Assembly (NCBI RefSeq): GCF_014280435.1
Contig: NZ_CP060388.1
Location: forward strand, 1,054,001 to 1,118,000
Reading direction: 5' to 3'
DNA length: 64,000 nucleotides
Source: Sphingobium sp. KCTC 72723
GTDB lineage: Bacteria > Pseudomonadota > Alphaproteobacteria > Sphingomonadales > Sphingomonadaceae
The notes under the pieces are model-generated. The model saw only the letters and a list, made by a program, of their open reading frames with translations, had not been told where the DNA came from and did no database searches. How positions within the stretch are numbered: the stretch's first letter is position 1; each line of letters opens with the position of its first letter. Positions 24,732 to 33,987 of this stretch are shown here, piece after piece. A program made the position numbers and the translations under genes.

Positions 24732-27056
24732 TCACAGTTTGAACGACGCTGAAAGACCGTAAGTACGTGGATTTCCATAGATGTTGAGCAAAAAGCCCAG
24801 ATCCGGTAGATCGTTCACGTATGTCCTATATACGGCCTTGGTCGCATTTCGCGCGAAGACTCCGATGGACCAGCGATCGTCACTGCTTTTCAGTCCCAGT
24901 CGCGCATTGACGATCCAGTAGCCGGGCTCAAGGCTGTTCACTGAATTCGTTGTCTCGAAATATTGTGAGGATCGATAGTTCGCATCGCTGCTCGCAAAGA
25001 AGTCAAGGCCGTTGGCGATAGGCTGATCAAAAGTGCCTTGAACTGTGTAGGTCCACTTCGGCGACTGGACCGTCCGGTTGCCCCGCAAGCTTTGACCCCC
25101 GACCGAGATGTCGCTGGCGATCCGCGAACGCAGCCAGCTGCCGCCCATGCTGAGCGTGAACTGTCTAATCGGACGCCATTCCGCATCGAACTCGACGCCG
25201 TAAGATTTGATGCTGGCGGCATTGACGGTAAGTGGAATTGGTGAGCTGGGATTGTCGACGTTGATGAATCCGTCACTAAAATTATAATGAAACACTGATG
25301 CGTTAAAGAGCAGCTTACGATTCATTGTCACCGATTTGAAACCAGCCTCGTATGCGGTGATCTTCTCTGGCGAGAGCGACGTAAGCGCATCGATCGAGCC
25401 CACGAATTCGGAGTTAAAGCTGCCCGACCGGAAGCCGGTCGATACGTTTCCGTAAAACATCAGCTTATCGATCCAGGTAGAGCTGAGTTGGGGCTTCCAT
25501 TCGACACCAAGCTTGAAGGTCGCTGCGTCGTCCGTGCGCGAGGCTGTGGTGACGGCCGTCGGACCCACGATCGTCGTCGGGCGGGGTGGCACGCCGCCAA
25601 CGCCGGACCCCGCATAAGTGCCGCCGTCGAAGTTGATCGTTTCACGCGAATACCGCACGCCCGCAGTCAGGCTCAGCGTGTTGGTGAGTTCGACATTGTT
25701 GTGAAAGAACACCGCAAGTGCATCGACTTTTTGCGTGAAAGGACTCCACAGCCCGACTCCAGCACCGTAGCCGACCTCGAAATAGTCGCCATTGGTGTAT
25801 TGGTCGTGCTCGTAATAAGCGCCGAGAACATAGTTCCAGCGGCCACTCCCGGTCGAATTCAGACGAAGTTCCTGAGTAAACTGCTTCTGCACATTGTTGC
25901 TATCGACATCAACGAAATCACCCGGACTTTCGTCGCTGTCTTCATGCTGCCGCCGTCGGAAAAATTGGTAGCTGCTGAGCGAAGTAAGCGTGGCATTATC
26001 GAAATCATGTTCGATGCGCAGGATTGCACCAGCGCCTTTGTTGCTAACCGTGTGTGGCCGATTGCCTGTCGTCGTATAAGGATCGTTATCGCCTGGATTG
26101 AGGCCGTCGGTGCCACGTACGCAGTTCGGATCGTTGCCGCGCACCGTGCCTGCCTGATAAGCAGCGCAGCGAACGAGCGACGAGGTAGCAAAGGATTCCG
26201 GCGTATAGACCCCAACGCTCTCATAGGGTTGTAACGTGCCGGTCTGTCTACCCGCGTTAACCGTCAGGTTAACGCGGGTATCAGCGTCGTCCCACGCAAG
26301 CTGACCGCGCAAAGCCCAGCGCTTTTCAGCACCTTCGCGATTACCAAGCGTCAGGTTTCGATAATAACCCTTGCCCTGATCTACGAGCATACCCGAAATT
26401 CGAGCGCTGAAGCCCCCGCCAAGTGGGCCGGATATATAACCCTCCGTGCGAACCGTCTGATAATTGTCGTAACTGACGGTGCCGCCGATGCTAAACTGTT
26501 CGGTGGGCTTACGGGTGAAGAAATTAACGGCACCGCCGGTCGCGTTACGACCGAACAAGGTACCTTGCGGCCCCTTCAGCACTTCGACACGATCAACGTC
26601 GAACAGAAGCAGGCCGGTCATAAATGTCTTGGCAAGATAGACTTCGTCAAGGTTCACCGCGACGGGTGAATCGAGATTGGCGGAAAATTCGTTGGTACCG
26701 ATACCGCGGACGTTGAATGCGACCTGGCCCGCGCCATAATTGGCCTGCATATTAGGCACGAGACCGGTTAGATCAGTAACCGACGTCGCGCCGGAGTTTG
26801 CCAGCGCTTCCGACGAAACCACCGACATGGTGATGCCGACATCCTGTACGGACTGGTTGCGCTTCTGCGCAGTCACGACGATTTCAGAGATACCGGCATC
26901 TTCTGACGCTGCCGACGCGGGAGCCATGGCGTTCGGCGGAGTGACGGCTGATTGAGGCGTCGCATGCGCTACGTCGATCGGCATCATAATCAGAGCGCTC
27001 AATGTGGAGGTGGCAAGTAACGCCGACCTCCGTCGTGCGAAGTATATAATGTCCAT
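24732..27056 (-). CDS. TonB-dependent outer-membrane receptor in transposon cargo
   Basis: A 774-residue receptor with a signal peptide (ending VAHATP, about residue 33), a TonB box-like stretch (ISEIVVTAQKRNQSVQD, about 55-71), a plug with VEVLKGPQGTLFGRNATGGAV, and a barrel ending LSASFKL. It lacks the STN domain of the lasso receptor and is of the common sphingomonad type for aromatic or hydrophobic substrates. It is on the same strand as the dimethylformamidase-like genes but separated from them by 360 bp, so it has its own promoter. It may bring in the substrate of the catabolic module; this is inference from position. Confidence 0.88.
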   Translation of the reverse strand: MDIIYFARRRSALLATSTLSALIMMPIDVAHATPQSAVTPPNAMAPASAASEDAGISEIVVTAQKRNQSVQDVGITMSVVSSEALANSGATSVTDLTGLVPNMQANYGAGQVAFNVRGIGTNEFSANLDSPVAVNLDEVYLAKTFMTGLLLFDVDRVEVLKGPQGTLFGRNATGGAVNFFTRKPTEQFSIGGTVSYDNYQTVRTEGYISGPLGGGFSARISGMLVDQGKGYYRNLTLGNREGAEKRWALRGQLAWDDADTRVNLTVNAGRQTGTLQPYESVGVYTPESFATSSLVRCAAYQAGTVRGNDPNCVRGTDGLNPGDNDPYTTTGNRPHTVSNKGAGAILRIEHDFDNATLTSLSSYQFFRRRQHEDSDESPGDFVDVDSNNVQKQFTQELRLNSTGSGRWNYVLGAYYEHDQYTNGDYFEVGYGAGVGLWSPFTQKVDALAVFFHNNVELTNTLSLTAGVRYSRETINFDGGTYAGSGVGGVPPRPTTIVGPTAVTTASRTDDAATFKLGVEWKPQLSSTWIDKLMFYGNVSTGFRSGSFNSEFVGSIDALTSLSPEKITAYEAGFKSVTMNRKLLFNASVFHYNFSDGFINVDNPSSPIPLTVNAASIKSYGVEFDAEWRPIRQFTLSMGGSWLRSRIASDISVGGQSLRGNRTVQSPKWTYTVQGTFDQPIANGLDFFASSDANYRSSQYFETTNSVNSLEPGYWIVNARLGLKSSDDRWSIGVFARNATKAVYRTYVNDLPDLGFLLNIYGNPRTYGLSASFKL

Positions 27057-27416
27057 GTGAATCCCCTTATAAACGACTCATCGCCCGCTTCAGTCATTTC
27101 CCCAGAGTCGCTTGTGTCAGCTGGCGGAACTACGTTCCTTTGGATACGCAAGCCCGTCGACCCTATGCACATTTGTTCCGCATGTGACCTGATCCTTCAA
27201 GTAACCCGAATGAGGTACTATCTAGTTCCCAGTCGCGGAGCCGTGCGTCTTTAATGCTCTCGCCAGCCAAGAGGCGAAGAGCGCCGAAAGAGTAAAACCG
27301 CAGACACTGCTCATATTGACAGGCTTCACGTCTGTCAGTGTCCGAGCATTGACACGCCGGCAACATTTTGCGCCACCGTGTCAAAATTTCAGGACCTCAA
27401 GCTTCCCATTTTTACG
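27057..27416. other. 360-bp intergenic region with a dyad
   Basis: No gene is supported here. It lies downstream of the large dimethylformamidase-like subunit and upstream of the TonB receptor, both minus strand, so it should hold the terminator of the first and the promoter of the second. A dyad TGACAG (27317-27322) / CTGTCA (27332-27337) with a 9-base spacer could be a regulator site. No T-run follows it. Confidence 0.4.
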
Positions 27417-29672
27417 TCATAGCTCTGCAAGCGGCTCGTCACTTGCCAGCCTGTCGAGCACGTTACGCGTCAGTCGCGCGACGTTGTTGTCGCCCCCGTT
27501 GCAGGGCAACGCCTGGCTCCATGCAATGGAACCTGCCGAAAAAACCGCGCCCCCATTGGCTGTCGTAAAATAAGTGATATCCCCGCGCACCATCGGATCC
27601 TGTGTACCGCCCCGCCCCACATAAGTTACCAAGATTTCCTCCGGCACCAACGGATAACTGTCCGAGTGCCCGAACGACGCGGCCAGCAGCAGCGTATGTG
27701 GCGGCGTGCCAAGCGCGAGATCGTAGCGATCCATTTCGAGCCCGGAGGCACCATCGAGCGCAAGGCCGAAGTCTCCGATCAGCTCATCTTCACCGATATT
27801 TTCAAACATCCAGGCAACGCGTGGATCGAAGCTATCCTGCATACGCTCGAACGGCTTGCTCTCGTCCATGCCTTCAGTGGTGAAGCCAACGCCAACCAAT
27901 TTCTGCGGCGGACGACCGCGTTGGCGCCATATACCGGATCGTTCGCCAGTCGACGTGAGGTAGCCCTCACCGGGATCAGCTTGCCAACCGCGAATACCTG
28001 AATCGAGCTTGCGAACCTCGACGCACCACGGCGCATCCTCACGCGGAGAAGTAACCCAGTAATATCCGTTCCCGCCGAGATAGAGCAGGCGTCCGCCATC
28101 GCCGAGATAATCCTCGATAGCATCAAGCATGGGCCGCGAATGATATTCTGGATGAGTGCAGTTCACAATTGCGTTGTAGGGCGCAAGAGCAGCCTGTCCG
28201 TCGCGATGCAGATCATGATCGGTTATAATGTCATAATCATAGCCCGCAGCGTGCAGCCACCATATCAGCGACAGATCGGCGGGAAACGCCCAGGGCAGAC
28301 CCATTGCGGATATCCTGTAGCGCGGGCGCATATTTCGGATCGGACGCCGCCACGACGAGAAGCAAACCCCCGCGCCATCGCTGTGTAGATCGTAAGTTGA
28401 CAGCCCGAAGGACTCACTCAGTGCATCGTCAAGCTGGCTCGACTGGAGAACTGCCGTCCGTCCGGCAACGGCCTGCATTGCCGCACCGTCATGCGCCAAC
28501 CGCTCATTGGCATAAGCGAGATAGCTGAACGTTGCGATCAGCACCGCGATTTTCGCCTTAGGTTCAGCGGTTCGAACGAAAAAGGGAATATGGTCCTCTT
28601 TACCGTTGCACCGCACGCGCAAGGCATAGCAGCCGCTTTTTAGAGTGCGCGATGTTTCGAAACGTGCGTTCGGCGTCCAGGCGCAGTCGATTAGCGCATC
28701 GTCATGGAAAGCCACGCCGCCATATTGCGACGGATCGAGCCGGAAGCAATCTTCGATTCCATTCCAGTTCCATCCAGTCATGCCGCGAATCGGACGATTG
28801 ATGCCGTCAGCGTGCAGGCCATGTGGCCCTACGTCGCTGATCCGATCGCCTATGCCGGTGGCTGTGTAGCCAAGACTCGTATCCCAATGCGCCAAGATAC
28901 CTGTTGAAACGGATTCACCGCAGCTGAGAGCGAGGAGTTCGTCATCGGTAAGAACTTGACTCCGTATACCGGGACGATCGATTTTTCCGTTGAATAAAGC
29001 TTCGACGAGGCCATTGCTCGACGGTCTGCCAGCGATCAGGAAGTCGACGCCTTCGGTCGCCGCAAATCCAGTCGAGTGATGGATCAGCGTACTGTCGTCA
29101 TAGTCATAGTCAGCCACAATGCCGACACGGGAATTCCAGCGACTGACTTTGCCAATCTGGCGAAGCGATATGATACCGAGGCTCGCATCCCAACCGGCAG
29201 CAACGAAGTACCAGCATTTTGGCGCTAACCTCGTCTCGAGAACGACCTCCTTGACACCGTTACCAGTGCCGATCCGAAATGCGAGCCGCCCCGTGGCGTC
29301 GATGAGCAGTTGATAGCCTGTAGGACCATCCACGCCCCAGCAACCCGCGATCACTTGTTCGCCAACGCCGGGAGAAGTCGGCTGGATGAACGCATAGAGC
29401 GTCCCTGCTGGCAAGTCGGCAAGCTGGCCCGCGCCGGTTGTCACGCGTGCAAACGAGCCATGCTGCGTGACCTGAGGCCCGATTGCGCAGTCTGCAGGCA
29501 GATCGCAGTCGATCTCTTCTTCAACAAAACCCGGCCCGTCGGGATTAGTGTCGCCGTGCAGCAGGCGGACAATGCGGATGTCCGCCTTGCCCAAATCGCC
29601 GGTGATCATAAAATCGACGGCATCTCCCGCCGTGATCGAGAGTGGGTCCGAATAACCGGTCAGTTGAGTCAC
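27417..29672 (-). CDS. dmfA2: N,N-dimethylformamidase-like large subunit
   Basis: A 751-residue protein matching the large (beta) subunit of N,N-dimethylformamidase, which hydrolyses dimethylformamide to dimethylamine and formate. The known Paracoccus enzyme is a mononuclear iron amidohydrolase with a Tyr-Tyr-Glu site (Tyr399, Tyr440, Glu521, from memory). Here the same motifs occur about 12-13 residues earlier: Tyr384/Tyr387 in TFSYLAYANE, Tyr427 in LSTYDLHSDG and Glu509 in CTHPEYHSRP. The N-terminal third contains a laminin-G/concanavalin-like region (LPAGTLYAFIQPT, CWYFVAAGWDA). Length is close to the reference 762. Start overlaps the small-subunit stop by 4 bp. The substrate may be another N-substituted amide. 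Confidence 0.88.
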   Translation of the reverse strand: MTQLTGYSDPLSITAGDAVDFMITGDLGKADIRIVRLLHGDTNPDGPGFVEEEIDCDLPADCAIGPQVTQHGSFARVTTGAGQLADLPAGTLYAFIQPTSPGVGEQVIAGCWGVDGPTGYQLLIDATGRLAFRIGTGNGVKEVVLETRLAPKCWYFVAAGWDASLGIISLRQIGKVSRWNSRVGIVADYDYDDSTLIHHSTGFAATEGVDFLIAGRPSSNGLVEALFNGKIDRPGIRSQVLTDDELLALSCGESVSTGILAHWDTSLGYTATGIGDRISDVGPHGLHADGINRPIRGMTGWNWNGIEDCFRLDPSQYGGVAFHDDALIDCAWTPNARFETSRTLKSGCYALRVRCNGKEDHIPFFVRTAEPKAKIAVLIATFSYLAYANERLAHDGAAMQAVAGRTAVLQSSQLDDALSESFGLSTYDLHSDGAGVCFSSWRRPIRNMRPRYRISAMGLPWAFPADLSLIWWLHAAGYDYDIITDHDLHRDGQAALAPYNAIVNCTHPEYHSRPMLDAIEDYLGDGGRLLYLGGNGYYWVTSPREDAPWCVEVRKLDSGIRGWQADPGEGYLTSTGERSGIWRQRGRPPQKLVGVGFTTEGMDESKPFERMQDSFDPRVAWMFENIGEDELIGDFGLALDGASGLEMDRYDLALGTPPHTLLLAASFGHSDSYPLVPEEILVTYVGRGGTQDPMVRGDITYFTTANGGAVFSAGSIAWSQALPCNGGDNNVARLTRNVLDRLASDEPLAEL

Positions 29673-30049
29673 TGTGCATACTCCAGATCGGCTTGCATCA
29701 AATCAGCGACGCGTAGCAGGAACACCGCATGAAGTGCCTCGTTAAGGGTGTCATAGACGGGGTCTTTGTTAATCACCGGCGCCGCGCCGCGGCTGCCAGA
29801 GAAGGACGCGAGTCCATAGGCAGGAGTCGAATGACCGACGTTGAGCACTGCAAGCTTCCCGGCGACCGGCGCGCGCCGGAAATAGTTGAGGACGCGTTCG
29901 AGCGGATCGCTGTGCTGGCCGCAGGGTCGCACGCGATGCTCCTCTATCAGGTCATCGGTGATGAGCGCGCGCAGCATCGTGCGAAGGCGGCGATCGAAAC
30001 GATCAAAATATTCGAGTTGCCGATCGCGGGCATCGATTGGAAAGCGCAT
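29669..30049 (-). CDS. dmfA1: N,N-dimethylformamidase-like small subunit
   Basis: A 126-residue protein equivalent to the small (alpha) subunit of dimethylformamidase (about 132 residues in the reference). It begins MRFPIDARDRQLEYFDRFDR and contains IEEHRVRPCGQHSDPLERVL and VINKDPVYDTLNEALHAVFLL. It precedes and overlaps the large subunit by 4 bp, as in known dmfA1A2 operons, so the two chains would be made together. A ribosome site lies just upstream (AGGAGG in minus-strand sense near 30055-30060). Confidence 0.85.
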   Translation of the reverse strand: MRFPIDARDRQLEYFDRFDRRLRTMLRALITDDLIEEHRVRPCGQHSDPLERVLNYFRRAPVAGKLAVLNVGHSTPAYGLASFSGSRGAAPVINKDPVYDTLNEALHAVFLLRVADLMQADLEYAQ

Positions 30050-30310
30050 GGCTGACCTCCTGTTGAGATGGTCCCCGGACTAAGGTGAAAGCAATCGTCA
30101 GTCTGGAGGATTGGCACCGAGTATGTTGGAATCGCTACGCCGGCTCAACTCACCCAAACGAGGGACACACCGCTGCTTGCTCGTGATTTTTACGTGTTGT
30201 AGCCTGCTCAACAATAGGCGCTCCGTGATCGGAATCAGGCGCCGACGAGGGAGAAGCTGTCCAGCAGGCCGACGATCTAGGCGAGAGTTGTCGCAACACG
30301 AATCTGTCGA
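30050..30310. promoter_or_regulatory. Divergent control region dmfA1A2 / luxR-type gene
   Basis: This 261-bp space separates the dimethylformamidase-like operon (minus) from the LuxR-type gene (plus) and should hold both promoters. I see no perfect dyad. AGGAGGTCAGC, on the minus strand just upstream of the small-subunit ATG, is the likely ribosome site. Confidence 0.5.
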
Positions 30311-31024
30311 ATGGAGACTGCCTTGGATATCATCGGAGATCGCTACTCAGAACGCGTAATCGGCAATGTACTCCGTTTCGGTAGCCAGCTGGCTAACGCA
30401 CAAAGCGCGGTATTCTTCTGGCTCGACGACCAGTTCGAATTCTCTGCGACCGACGAATTCAACATGCCGGGCGATTTCATCAGCCAGTATCTGCGCGAAA
30501 TCCGCTCGGTCGATCCGCTCGCCACGCGCGAGCTTTCGCAACGCAAGGCGCGGGTGGAAATGCTGCATGGCGATGCGGCGCGCAGTTCCGGTTCGTGGTC
30601 CAACTATGTGAATTATCTCGAATCGCATGGCTTCGGTGACGAAGTCGATATGTTGCTGTGGAGCGGTGATCGGCCGGTAGCTGGAATGGCGATGTTCCGG
30701 CCCGTCGACAAGACTGCTCCGTTCGCGGCCGATCATCGCGACTGGGGCGGAATCCAAGTGCATCTGGAACATATGATCCAGATGCACTGCAAGGTCCGCG
30801 CAGATCGGGTAAGGCTGTCGCTCGCCGGTCGTTACGGACTTCAGCCGCGCGAGATCGAGCTGACCGGTATCCTAGTTCAGGGTGCCAGAAATGCCGAAAT
30901 AGCAGAGGCCATGGGCATTAGCGTTTCGACTGTGAAAACCCATATCGTCAACATCCTCGACAAAATGGGAGTACACAGCCGGGCCGAGATTGCGGCCTGC
31001 ATAAACTATCTTCAGTTCGACTAA
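30311..31024 (+). CDS. LuxR-type regulator, probable activator of the dmf-like operon
   Basis: A 237-residue protein with an N-terminal sensory region that does not show a clear autoinducer fold and a C-terminal GerE helix-turn-helix (YGLQPREIELTGILVQGARN then AEIAEAMGISVSTVKTHIVNIL). It is divergent from the dmfA1A2-like operon. In Paracoccus the dimethylformamidase operon is activated by an adjacent LuxR-family regulator (DmfR), so the same role is likely here. It ends 3 bp before the convergent Rid-family gene. Confidence 0.83.
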   Translation: METALDIIGDRYSERVIGNVLRFGSQLANAQSAVFFWLDDQFEFSATDEFNMPGDFISQYLREIRSVDPLATRELSQRKARVEMLHGDAARSSGSWSNYVNYLESHGFGDEVDMLLWSGDRPVAGMAMFRPVDKTAPFAADHRDWGGIQVHLEHMIQMHCKVRADRVRLSLAGRYGLQPREIELTGILVQGARNAEIAEAMGISVSTVKTHIVNILDKMGVHSRAEIAACINYLQFD

Positions 31025-31027
31025 TGC

Positions 31028-31429
31028 CTATTTCGCCAGCAATGCGGTTGCCGTGATTTCGACCATTTGCTGAGGATGCGCGAGCGTGGAGCAACCGACA
31101 AACGTCGAGGAGGGACGGTGGTCGCCGAGCCAAGGTAACAGCACCGCTCCGGCAAGTTCCATCAGTTGATCCATGTCGGTGGTATAGACCGTCCAGTTCA
31201 CGATAGCGCTGGGGTCGAGGTCTTCCTTGCTAAGTATTGCTTTTAAGATCTTTAGCACGAAGCTGGTTTGTGCTGCCATATCGCCCAAGCCGACTAACTC
31301 GAGATCAGCCATGTTCCCGCGCAGCGGTGCGACGCCTGATATGAAAAGCAAATCACCAGCCTTGGAACAAGGCGCAAAGGCGAGCGCATCAAATACGTCA
31401 GCCTCAAGATAATCCTCGATCAAGCTCAT
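31028..31429 (-). CDS. Rid (YjgF/YER057c/UK114) family protein
   Basis: A 133-residue protein of the Rid fold: LLFISGVAPLRG, QTSFVLKILKAIL, NWTVYTTDMDQLMELAGAV and RPSSTFVGCSTLAHPQQMVEITATALL are the family blocks in order. The arginine that RidA uses for enamine/imine hydrolysis (R before VEI) is Gln here (PQQMVEI), so it belongs to a non-archetypal Rid subfamily, many of which sit in catabolic operons. ATG at 31429 has GGAGG upstream. The gene diverges from the dioxygenase gene to its right. Confidence 0.8.
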   Translation of the reverse strand: MSLIEDYLEADVFDALAFAPCSKAGDLLFISGVAPLRGNMADLELVGLGDMAAQTSFVLKILKAILSKEDLDPSAIVNWTVYTTDMDQLMELAGAVLLPWLGDHRPSSTFVGCSTLAHPQQMVEITATALLAK

Positions 31430-31587
31430 CAATCTGCCTCCGAATAGAATGTGTGTTGATTGAGCACAGCATGATCGCGCGGCAATCCATCCAAGGATCG
31501 ATTGTAGATAGCGAGCCTTCGAAGCATCTTCTGACTGAAGCCGCGCTCGCAGTGTACGTGCGCCGCACCCCAATATCGGAGAAAACA

Positions 31588-32472
31588 ATGGCCGCTGATC
31601 ATCTTCCCGCCACAGCATCGATCGAGGATGCCGTTACGATCCTGCGCGATCTCGGTTACGTCATAATCGACGAACTTGTGCCGCCTGAGGTCATGGACAA
31701 GATCCAGCAAGAGGTCGATCCGTACATGCCCGAAGTACTGTTCGGCAACGACAACTTCCTCGGCAAGCAAACCAAGCGGGTAGGATCGCTGATCGCGCGC
31801 TCACCAACATGCCGTGACCTTGTGATGAATCAGCTTGTGCTTGGTATCACGAGCAAGCTGCTTGAGCGGGCGTCGAGCTATCAGGTCCACCTCACCCAGT
31901 TGATCGAACTGGCGCCCGGTTCGCCCGCGCAAAAGCTGCATCAGGACGAATTGGTGTGGGACATGTATGATTTCCCCACAGACTATCATCTGCAATGCAA
32001 CACGCTGTGGGCGATGACCGACTATACCGAAGAAATGGGTGCTACTCGCATTGTGCCGCGCAGTCAGGAAGCAGGTAAACTCGCCAAATTCTCATTTGAG
32101 GATACTATTCCAGCGGTGATGAAACGTGGATCGGTACTGATCTATACAGGAAAAGTCTATCATGGCGCGGGCGAGAACAAGAGTAACCGTATCCGCCAGG
32201 CACTAAACCTCACCTATTGCGTCGGATGGGTGCGACAGGAAGAAAATCAATATCTTTCGTGCCCGATCGAAGTCGCTCGAACGCTTCCCGAGGATCTGCT
32301 CAAGCTGATGGGTTATCGCACCGGATCTTTCGCACTGGGCTACATCCGTGATTTCGAGGATCCCATGGTCGCCATCCGCGACGATGGTGAGAAACGGATC
32401 GTTGGCACCCTTGAGGTCAAGAATATGGTCCAAAGTGAGGCAACCAGCACTTTCCTCGAAGGCATCAACTGA
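31588..32472 (+). CDS. PhyH-family dioxygenase in transposon cargo
   Basis: A 294-residue Fe(II)/2-oxoglutarate dioxygenase. The metal triad is His118-x-Asp120 (QKLHQDELVWD) and His192 (KVYHGAGENKSN), and Arg203 (NRIRQAL) is the probable 2-oxoglutarate ligand. Start ATG at 31588 follows GGAG (31577-31580); the longer frame from 31453 overlaps the divergent Rid-gene promoter. It is distantly similar to the luxI-linked PhyH-type protein at 9.6 kb. Oxidative N-demethylation or another hydroxylation in the same pathway as the dimethylformamidase-like enzyme is possible but unproven. Confidence 0.85.
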   Translation: MAADHLPATASIEDAVTILRDLGYVIIDELVPPEVMDKIQQEVDPYMPEVLFGNDNFLGKQTKRVGSLIARSPTCRDLVMNQLVLGITSKLLERASSYQVHLTQLIELAPGSPAQKLHQDELVWDMYDFPTDYHLQCNTLWAMTDYTEEMGATRIVPRSQEAGKLAKFSFEDTIPAVMKRGSVLIYTGKVYHGAGENKSNRIRQALNLTYCVGWVRQEENQYLSCPIEVARTLPEDLLKLMGYRTGSFALGYIRDFEDPMVAIRDDGEKRIVGTLEVKNMVQSEATSTFLEGIN

Positions 32473-32524
32473 CATCGTGATGCTGATGACACAATAGAAA
32501 TGGAAGTGCGGCAATGGAGCAAGC

Positions 32525-33950
32525 GGTCGCGTCCCAGGACGTGGTGTAAGATGTGAGGTTAGCGCTGCTGGCCGGACGCGCGCTTTCAATATTGCGCTTT
32601 AGCGTCCGGCCAGTAGCGCGGGTGGTCACCGTGATTTTCGGATAGGCTTGGGTTGCGAAGCTCGAACCTGGAGAACCACGATGACCGATTCCATGATGCA
32701 CTTGCGCGCGTTGGTCGAGAAGGCCCCTGACGCAGATATTTTGCGCGATATGATCTCGTTTGCCGCCGGGCGGCTGATGGAGATGGAAGTAGGCGGCCTG
32801 ACGGGCGCTAGCCACGGCGAGAAGTCGGCCGACCGGCTTGTTCAGCGCAACGGCTATCGCGAGCGTGACTGGCAGACCCGTGCTGGCACAGTCGAACTGC
32901 GCATCCCTAAACTGCGTAAAGGCAGTTATTTCCCAGGCTTTCTGGAACCGCGTCGGATGGCCGAGCGGGCACTGACGGCAGTCATTCAGGAAGCGTATGT
33001 GCAGGGCATCTCCACGCGTTCTGTCGATGATCTGGTCAGAGCGCTTGGCATGGATGGCATCTCGAAAAGCCAGGTCAGTCGCTTGTGTGAAGAGCTCGAC
33101 GAGAAAGTGCATGCCTTCCTTGATCGCCCGATTGAGGGTGACTGGCCGTACCTTTGGATCGATGCCACTTACGTCAAAGTCCGCCAGAATGGCCGGATCG
33201 TCTCGGTCGCGGTGATCATCGCGGTGGGCGTCAACAGCGATGGACGTCGTGAAGTGCTGGGCATGGATATCGGTCCCTCGGAAGCAGAACCGTTCTGGAC
33301 CGCCTTCCTGCGCAAGCTGGCACGCCGTGGTCTGCGCGGGGTGAAGCTGGTGATCTCCGACGCCCATGAAGGCATCAAGGCTGCAGTCTCCAAGCTGCTG
33401 TGCGCGAGCTGGCAGCGCTGCCGCGTTCACTTCATGCGCAATGCGCTGGCCCATGCCGGCAAGAGCGGCCGCCGGGTCGTCTCAGCCTTTATCGGAACCG
33501 CCTTTGCCCAAGAAACACCCGAGGCAGCCAGCCAGCAATGGCGCTCCGTTGCCGATCAGATGCGATCCAAACTCCCAAAACTTGCGGGGTTGATGGATGA
33601 TGCTGAATCTGACGTCCTTGCCTACATGACGTTTCCCAAGGAACACCGCGCCAAGCTTCACAGCACAAACCCCATCGAACGGCTCAACGGCGAAATAAAA
33701 CGGCGAACCGAGGTCGTTGGCATCTTTCCAAATGAAGCCGCGATCACGCGCTTGATCGGTGCCATCCTAATGGAGCAGAGCGACGAATGGGCTGTTCAGC
33801 GCGCACGCTACATGACGCTTGAAACGATGGCCCCGCTAAGCGATAATCCCATCGTCACGCTATCGGCTGTACCCGGCGCGTGATCGGCTCAAACTGACGC
33901 CGAAAATCGCGGTGGCCTCAAAAACCTACACCACGACCTGGGACACGATC
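32525..33950 (+). mobile_element. IS256-family insertion sequence, copy 2
   Basis: The second 1,426-bp copy in the same orientation as copy 1, offset by exactly 10,360 bp and apparently identical over its full length. Its right end abuts the right target duplication; its left end abuts cargo DNA without a duplication. Confidence 0.9.
32681..33883 (+). CDS. IS256-family transposase, copy 2
   Basis: A 400-residue DDE transposase identical in sequence to the first copy (triad Asp161, Asp227, Glu333). It completes the right end of the composite transposon and can in principle mobilise the whole unit in trans or in cis. Confidence 0.95.
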   Translation: MTDSMMHLRALVEKAPDADILRDMISFAAGRLMEMEVGGLTGASHGEKSADRLVQRNGYRERDWQTRAGTVELRIPKLRKGSYFPGFLEPRRMAERALTAVIQEAYVQGISTRSVDDLVRALGMDGISKSQVSRLCEELDEKVHAFLDRPIEGDWPYLWIDATYVKVRQNGRIVSVAVIIAVGVNSDGRREVLGMDIGPSEAEPFWTAFLRKLARRGLRGVKLVISDAHEGIKAAVSKLLCASWQRCRVHFMRNALAHAGKSGRRVVSAFIGTAFAQETPEAASQQWRSVADQMRSKLPKLAGLMDDAESDVLAYMTFPKEHRAKLHSTNPIERLNGEIKRRTEVVGIFPNEAAITRLIGAILMEQSDEWAVQRARYMTLETMAPLSDNPIVTLSAVPGA

Positions 33951-33958
33951 CAAATGTC
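33951..33958. repeat. Target-site duplication, right copy (CAAATGTC)
   Basis: Identical to 22157-22164 and directly abuts the right end of IS copy 2. With the left copy it marks the outer limits of the composite transposon. Confidence 0.85.
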
Positions 33959-33987
33959 AGTCTTCACCCTACTCCAACCATGACTAA

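Larger units (their letters stand above)
22165..33950. mobile_element. IS256-flanked composite transposon, 11,786 bp
   Basis: Two IS256-family copies in direct orientation (22165-23590 and 32525-33950) bracket an 8.9-kb cargo. The outer ends alone carry a matching 8-bp target duplication, so the whole block moved as one unit. The cargo holds an IS3-type transposase remnant, a LuxR-type regulator, a TonB receptor, the two-subunit dimethylformamidase-like enzyme, its divergent LuxR-type regulator, a Rid-family protein and a PhyH-type dioxygenase. It is inserted between the lasso region and the conjugation operon. Removing it and one repeat copy restores a continuous sequence across the junction. 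Confidence 0.87.

Noticed and set aside
22165..33950. Two independent IS256 insertions instead of a composite transposon
   Set aside because: Independent insertions would each have their own flanking repeat; only the outer flanks match.
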